Source of the DNA: Clostridium amylolyticum
GTDB taxonomy: Bacteria; Bacillota; Clostridia; Clostridiales; Clostridiaceae
Length of the DNA stretch: 64,000 bases
NCBI RefSeq assembly: GCF_900142075.1
Contig: NZ_FQZO01000002.1
Location: forward strand, 62,001-126,000
Reading direction: 5' to 3'
Each line of letters starts with the position of its first letter. Position 1 is the stretch's first letter. The position numbers were made by a program, and so were the translations under genes. Positions 59,665-64,000 of this stretch are shown piece by piece. The notes below the pieces were generated by a model, which had not been told where the DNA came from, searched no databases, and saw only the letters and a program-made list of their open reading frames with translations.

Positions 59665-60165
59665 TCTCCCCAGTCCTCTTCCTGCACCGTTTCTACCCAT
59701 GCCTTGACCTTTGCCCATTCCTTGGCCATTTCCATTGCCTTGTCCATTTAGGCCCATACCTGTTCTCTCTCTTCCAAAGGAACCATCACAACTATTTATG
59801 TTGCTTTTAAGGTCTTCTTTATATTTAGCTGCATCTTCTTTGGTGACTTTCCCTTCTTCTACTGCCTTATCTATAAGCTTTGATTTTTCTTCTAACATAG
59901 TGCTTTTTATTTGATCTTCTGTTATCCCCTTTTCTTTAGCTAGATCATACATAGATTTCCCTTCAGTTCTGCCTTCTGTAAACTCATCCTGAGATATTCC
60001 TAGTTTTTCTAATATAGTATTTCTAATTTCCCATCCTCTTTGAGAAATCTTTCTTCCAAGTTCTAATCTTTGAGGCTGTGCTGAAGAGCTTGTCGCTGCA
60101 TAAGCTGTTGCACCTGCCCCTAATGCTATAGTAATTGCTAATGCTGCTAATAAACCTTTTTTCAT
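59662..60165 (-). CDS. Secreted DUF2680-like protein with Gly/Asn/Met-rich tail
   Basis: 167 residues: signal peptide (about 1-24, cleavage near AYA-A), a helical domain (about 35-130) with ILEKLGISQDEFTEGRTEGKSMYDLAKEKGITEDQI, the pattern of DUF2680/YckD-like exported proteins, and a low-complexity tail of repeated GNGQGMGKGQGMG units. AAGGAGTG supports the ATG at 60165 instead of 60174. The 60166-60801 gap upstream is described separately. Confidence 0.8.
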   Translation of the reverse strand: MKKGLLAALAITIALGAGATAYAATSSSAQPQRLELGRKISQRGWEIRNTILEKLGISQDEFTEGRTEGKSMYDLAKEKGITEDQIKSTMLEEKSKLIDKAVEEGKVTKEDAAKYKEDLKSNINSCDGSFGRERTGMGLNGQGNGNGQGMGKGQGMGRNGAGRGLGR

Positions 60166-60174
60166 ATTAATCAC

Positions 60175-60801
60175 TCCTTGTTATTAATTTTACTTATGTA
60201 TTTATAATAGCCAATAAATAAGGCAAAATTATGTCCTAAATTAAACATTTTATAGAGTTTTATAATATATAAAATTAAATTATAAAATAGATACTATTAA
60301 AAAATTAAATAAAAGTTAACCATTTTTTATGATATTTTTAAATACATTTTATTGAAAGTGTATTTAAAGAATGGTAGAATACAATATGTAAATGTTTACT
60401 CTGATAAATATCATTCTATATTATTAAATAACAAAACTTTAATTTTTATTACAACAAATATTACACTGCTCTTATTTTGAATGTTAGGTGTAACTATTTC
60501 TTCTTTGTTTCTAAGCAAACTTCTATTGCTGCTCTCCTTGTGTTCAAGCTTAAAGGCAAGAATAATTTCAAAGATTTGCGTTATCCTATATATATCATCC
60601 TTACCAGTAGATTATTTTCTTTATTAAAAACACATCTTGGTTAAAATTTTAAAAGATGATATTTCCACTAATATTTTCAGATTTCTTATTATCAATGTAC
60701 TTTTTATACTGTACAGAAGTTAAATTATTAATTTTATAGGATGAATAAAGCGTATTGCTTGTATTTTTATTAGTGTAAAAACATTGGAAAGGAGAATTTT
60801 A
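60175..60801. other. Long intergenic region before pepD
   Basis: More than 600 bases without an established gene. It holds a good plus-strand promoter at 60352-60380. On the minus strand about 60 codons are open between stops near 60630 and 60435 (for example IYRITQIFEIILAFKLEHKE), with no start codon and no ribosome binding site; this could be a gene remnant. No terminator or known RNA motif was seen. Confidence 0.45.
60352..60380 (+). promoter_or_regulatory. Sigma-A-like promoter upstream of pepD
   Basis: TTGAAA (60352-60357), 17-base spacer, TAGAAT (60375-60380). If it drives pepD the leader would be about 415 nt. Confidence 0.6.
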
Positions 60802-62244
60802 ATGGATAAATTAAAAGATCTTAAGCCATCTAAAGTCTTTCATTTCTTTGAAGAACTCTCAAATATACCCAGAACATCCGGAGATGAAAAAAGAGTTAGT
60901 GATTGGCTTGTAAGCTTTGCCAAATCTAGGAACCTGGAGGTTTATCAAGATGAATGGCTAAATGTGATTATCAAAAAAGAAGGCACAAAGGGTTATGAAA
61001 ATTCACCTGCTGTAATTATTCAAGGTCATATGGATATGGTAGGAGAAAAGTCAAATGAAAGTAATCATAATTTTTTAACTGACCCTCTAAGCCTAAGGGT
61101 AAAAGATGATTACATATATGCTACGGATACAACCCTTGGCGGAGATGATGGTATCGCTGTAGCGTATGGATTAGCCCTTTTAGATTCTGAGGATATACCT
61201 CACCCACCCATGGAACTGCTTATTACCACCAATGAAGAAACTGGAATGGATGGAGCTGCGAACCTAGATGCTTCTCATTTAAAAGGAAAGACCATGATTA
61301 ATATCGATGCAGAAGAAGAAGGAATCTTCCTAGTGAGCTGTGCAGGTGGTACTACAGCCACTGTAACTTTTGAACCTAAGTATGAGGATCATGGCGGACA
61401 AGGGCTAAAAGTATATATAAAGGGACTTCAAGGAGGGCACTCAGGAATAGAAATAATCAAACAAAGAGCCAATGCCGTAAAACTTTTAGGTAGATTGCTC
61501 TATAGTCTTAATGAAGAAATTGATATTAAATTAATTTCTTTACAGGGTGGAGCAAAACATAATGCCATAGCTAGAGAAGCTTTTGCAAACATAGCGCTAT
61601 CAAAGGACGATCACAATAAAGCATATGACATTGTAAATAAAATTAATGATGAATTTAAAAATGAATATAATATTGAAGATCCAGACATCAAAATAGAATT
61701 GGAACCAGTACAAGTAAGTAGGGTTATGTCTAAAAAAGATACCAATAGCATAATCAACTACATGGTTACTGTGCCTGATGGAGTGCAAACCATGAGCAAA
61801 GCCATAGAAGGTCTTGTGGTAAGCAGTTTAAATTTAGGAGTATTGGAAGAATCTAATGGAAAAATCAAGTTTACTCATGCCATAAGAAGTTCCATAAAAA
61901 GTCTTAAATTCGAAATTACAAATAGGGTAAAAACCATTGCAGCTTTATGCGATGGTAGCATGAAAACCTTCAGTGACTATCCTGAATGGCAATATGAAGC
62001 TGACTCTAAAGTAAGAAAAATTGCTATAAAAACTTATGCTGATCTTAATGGTAAAGAACCTAAAATCGAAGCTATTCATGCAGGATTAGAGTGCGGACTT
62101 CTTAAAGAAAAGCTTCCTGATGCAGATATGATCAGCTTTGGACCTAACCTTTACGATGTTCATACGCCTAATGAACATATGAGCATATCTTCTGTGGCTA
62201 GAACTTGGGATTTTCTTTTATCCCTGCTCACAAATCTAAAATAA
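60802..62244 (+). CDS. pepD: Aminoacyl-histidine dipeptidase (PepD, M20C)
   Basis: 480-residue zinc dipeptidase of broad specificity that includes Xaa-His dipeptides. Metal motifs: QGHMDMVGEK (His and Asp), TLGGDDGIAVAYGLAL with the bridging Asp, NEETGMDGA (Glu-Glu, catalytic and ligand), INIDAEEEG and the C-terminal His in DVHTPNEHMS. The dimerisation domain lies in the middle. GGAAAGGAG is 7 nt before the ATG at 60802. The OPT peptide transporter follows on the same strand, so imported peptides may be hydrolysed by this enzyme. Confidence 0.95.
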   Translation: MDKLKDLKPSKVFHFFEELSNIPRTSGDEKRVSDWLVSFAKSRNLEVYQDEWLNVIIKKEGTKGYENSPAVIIQGHMDMVGEKSNESNHNFLTDPLSLRVKDDYIYATDTTLGGDDGIAVAYGLALLDSEDIPHPPMELLITTNEETGMDGAANLDASHLKGKTMINIDAEEEGIFLVSCAGGTTATVTFEPKYEDHGGQGLKVYIKGLQGGHSGIEIIKQRANAVKLLGRLLYSLNEEIDIKLISLQGGAKHNAIAREAFANIALSKDDHNKAYDIVNKINDEFKNEYNIEDPDIKIELEPVQVSRVMSKKDTNSIINYMVTVPDGVQTMSKAIEGLVVSSLNLGVLEESNGKIKFTHAIRSSIKSLKFEITNRVKTIAALCDGSMKTFSDYPEWQYEADSKVRKIAIKTYADLNGKEPKIEAIHAGLECGLLKEKLPDADMISFGPNLYDVHTPNEHMSISSVARTWDFLLSLLTNLK

Positions 62245-62249
62245 TGAAA

Positions 62250-62301
62250 TGATTCTTAACTTCAGGTGGAGCCTTCTCAAAAAACTACCTCTCCACCTGA
62301 A
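62250..62301. repeat. Hairpin after pepD related to the 3' hairpin of the dispersed element
   Basis: TTCAGGTGGAG (62261-62271) pairs perfectly with CTCCACCTGAA (62291-62301). The preceding TGATTCTTAACTTCAGGTG matches TGATTCTTAGCTTCAGATG at the end of copy A. It may act as the pepD terminator, although no U tract follows. Confidence 0.65.
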
Positions 62302-62406
62302 CCCTAGCATATACTAATGCAAGCAACTCATAATTCTTGACTTAAAATACAATAATAAATAAAAATTTAAAAATACTAATTAAATGAAAAGAGAGGGGTA
62401 CAACCC

Positions 62407-64000
62407 ATGAGTGAAAATAGGAAAAAACTTTCTGCCACTGCCTATGGTGGAATAAAAGGAGAAGATTACATTCCATTTATCCCAACTACTGAAGTAATGC
62501 CTGAAACTACTGGTTATTCTATAATTATAGGTATTATTTTTGCTTGTATCTTTGCAGCAGCTAATACTTATTTAGGTCTTAAAGTAGGACTTACCATTTC
62601 TGCTGGTATTCCAGGTGCAATTCTTGCTACTGGATTATTAAAAGGTTTATTTAGAAGAAACAATATACTTGAAGCTAATATGATAGCATCTCTTTCAGCT
62701 ATGGGAGAATCCATAGCGGGGGGAATAATATTTATACTTCCTGCTTTAATTCTTTCTGGTTTTGGATTATCTATTGCTCAAGTTGCTATAGTGACAATTA
62801 TTGGTGGAATAATGGGTGTATTCTTCATTACCCCTTTAAGAAGATTTCTTATAGTGGAAGAACATGGTACCTTAATTTATCCAGAGTCCATGGCTGCTGC
62901 TGAAGTACTGGTTACAGGTACTGAAGGAGGTAGTGCTTTTAAAACTGTTTTAACCGGACTTGGTGTAGGTGGTGGATATAAATTCTTATCTGGTGGTTTA
63001 ATGTTTTGGTCGGAAAGCGCTAGTTACACTGTAACTCAATATCAAGGCACCATGATAGGAGTAGATGCTTTAGCTTCACTGCTGGGTGTAGGTTTTATCG
63101 TAGGAACTCATGCTTCAGCATTAATGTTTGGAGGTTCCTTAATAGCCTGGTTCGCTTTAATACCATTAATTAAATTTTTAGGTCAAGGTCTTGCAGTTCC
63201 ATTATTCCCTTCTACTAAGTTAATTTCAGAAATGTCAGCAAGCCAAATTTGGAGTAGTTATATAAGATATATAGGTGCTGGAGCAGTAGCCATGGGAGGT
63301 TTTATCTCCTTAGCTAGATCCTTACCTACTATAATCAGAAGCTTTAAACAAGCTATGTCAGGTATTGGAAGCAAGAATACTGGTGATGTAGATAGAATAA
63401 ATGTGGAAGCTCCACTAACATGGGTTATTGGCGCAGCGGTATTTGGATTTGTTGCTACTTGGCTTGTACCTGCAATAAATGGTGGTGTGCTAGGTGCTTT
63501 AGCTGCTGTAGTATTTAGCTTCTTCTTTGCTGTAGTTTCAGCAAGGATGGTTGGTATTATAGGTGCATCTAATAACCCTGTTTCTGGTATGACTATTGCA
63601 ACTTTACTCTTTGTTACCTCCTTATTAAAGTTAACTGGTGTAACTGGAGATGCTGGAGTAATGAAGGCTATTTTAATAGGAGGCGTGGTTTGTGTGGCCA
63701 TAGCTGTGGCAGGTGGTACTGCTCAAAGTTTAAAAACTACTTACGTCATTGGTGGAAACCCTAAAAACGTTCAAATAGGAATGTTCATAGCCCTATCTAT
63801 AGCCTCAGTAGTAGCAGGAATCGTAATAATAATGCTGGATAAGGCTTATGGCATTGGTGGTACTGAAGTAGCTGCTCCTCAAGCTTCCTTAATGAAGCTC
63901 ATAGTGGATGGTATAATGACAGCTCAGCTTCCATGGACCTTAGTTATTGTAGGTGCTGCTATAGCAGTATTCTGTGCCCTTGTAGGATTGCCTATACTAC
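62407..64000 (+). CDS. OPT-family oligopeptide transporter (partial, runs off the right edge)
   Basis: 531 codons visible without a stop; the 3' end is missing. Multiple hydrophobic helices, and the family segments YIPFIPTTEVMPETTGYSIIIGIIFACIFAAANTYLGLKVGLTISAGIPGAI, NMIASLSAMGESIAGGIIF and STKLISEMS fit OPT proteins of the bacterial oligopeptide/unknown-solute clade. They are thought to import peptides with protons. AGAGAGGGG lies 8 nt before the ATG at 62407. The gene follows pepD by about 160 nt and the two probably work together. Confidence 0.93.
   Translation, partial: MSENRKKLSATAYGGIKGEDYIPFIPTTEVMPETTGYSIIIGIIFACIFAAANTYLGLKVGLTISAGIPGAILATGLLKGLFRRNNILEANMIASLSAMGESIAGGIIFILPALILSGFGLSIAQVAIVTIIGGIMGVFFITPLRRFLIVEEHGTLIYPESMAAAEVLVTGTEGGSAFKTVLTGLGVGGGYKFLSGGLMFWSESASYTVTQYQGTMIGVDALASLLGVGFIVGTHASALMFGGSLIAWFALIPLIKFLGQGLAVPLFPSTKLISEMSASQIWSSYIRYIGAGAVAMGGFISLARSLPTIIRSFKQAMSGIGSKNTGDVDRINVEAPLTWVIGAAVFGFVATWLVPAINGGVLGALAAVVFSFFFAVVSARMVGIIGASNNPVSGMTIATLLFVTSLLKLTGVTGDAGVMKAILIGGVVCVAIAVAGGTAQSLKTTYVIGGNPKNVQIGMFIALSIASVVAGIVIIMLDKAYGIGGTEVAAPQASLMKLIVDGIMTAQLPWTLVIVGAAIAVFCALVGLPIL

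Noticed and set aside
1..64000. CRISPR array, prophage or insertion sequence
   Set aside because: No regular direct repeats with spacers, no transposase or integrase, and no phage structural genes were seen.

Overview
The window is low-G+C, AT-rich DNA from a spore-forming Firmicute, almost certainly a Clostridium sensu stricto relative. The signs are a clostridial-type CcpA, SpmA/SpmB spore maturation proteins, a monocluster ferredoxin, T-box and lysine-riboswitch control, strong AGGAGG-type ribosome binding sites with frequent TTG/GTG starts, and many intrinsic terminators. It is chromosomal. I saw no rRNA, tRNA, CRISPR array, transposase or phage module.

Layout. 1-340: promoter, lysine riboswitch and terminator on the minus strand, controlling a gene beyond the left edge. 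366-6124: ferredoxin, Mrp ATPase, a lipoprotein overlapping lgt, two uncharacterised proteins and a HAD phosphatase. 6159-15800: the housekeeping run metG (T-box) ... tatD - yabE - rnmV - rsmA, interrupted by csp, a DUF445 protein, a Crp-like regulator and a membrane protein. 15794-25836: a VTE6-like/VTE5-like pair, mscL, corA, a SWIM-SNF2 helicase, pepP and an ACT-domain protein. 25946-29662: threonine catabolism (kbl, tdh) with a divergent DAACS symporter. 29927-31506: a small membrane protein and spmA-spmB. 31928-37872: secreted M6 protease, Na+ symporter with a terminator-containing leader, and a marR-MATE efflux operon. 38061-42310: an anchored beta-propeller-like protein, a YgjP-type peptidase, ccpA and a second LacI regulator. 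42599-47140: type-2 ileS with an isoleucine T-box, a DUF1232 protein and a BFD-like [2Fe-2S] protein. 47215-53439: an orphan OppB/OppC permease pair, nitroreductase, lipoprotein, DUF1643 protein, ABC-F ATPase and a 64-residue protein. 53503-57009: histidine kinase - NfeD - flotillin FloA - 62-residue protein - LytTR response regulator, read as one operon. 57155-64000: rRNA methyltransferase, a MutM-fold protein without the catalytic proline, a secreted DUF2680-like protein, pepD and the start of an OPT transporter.

How the genes work together. Amino-acid supply is read by RNA at three places: the lysine riboswitch, the Met T-box and the Ile T-box. Each has a near-consensus TTGACA-17-TATAAT promoter. 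Peptide and amino-acid use is a second theme: secreted protease, OPT and Opp permeases, PepD, PepP, the Na+ symporters and Kbl/Tdh. The most unusual items are a dispersed, apparently structured intergenic element (three larger copies plus one fragment, with compensatory changes in its stems), the two-component system wrapped around a flotillin/NfeD pair, and the MutM-like protein lacking its nucleophile. Many start sites were moved inward from the longest ORF because a clear ribosome binding site precedes an internal start codon.
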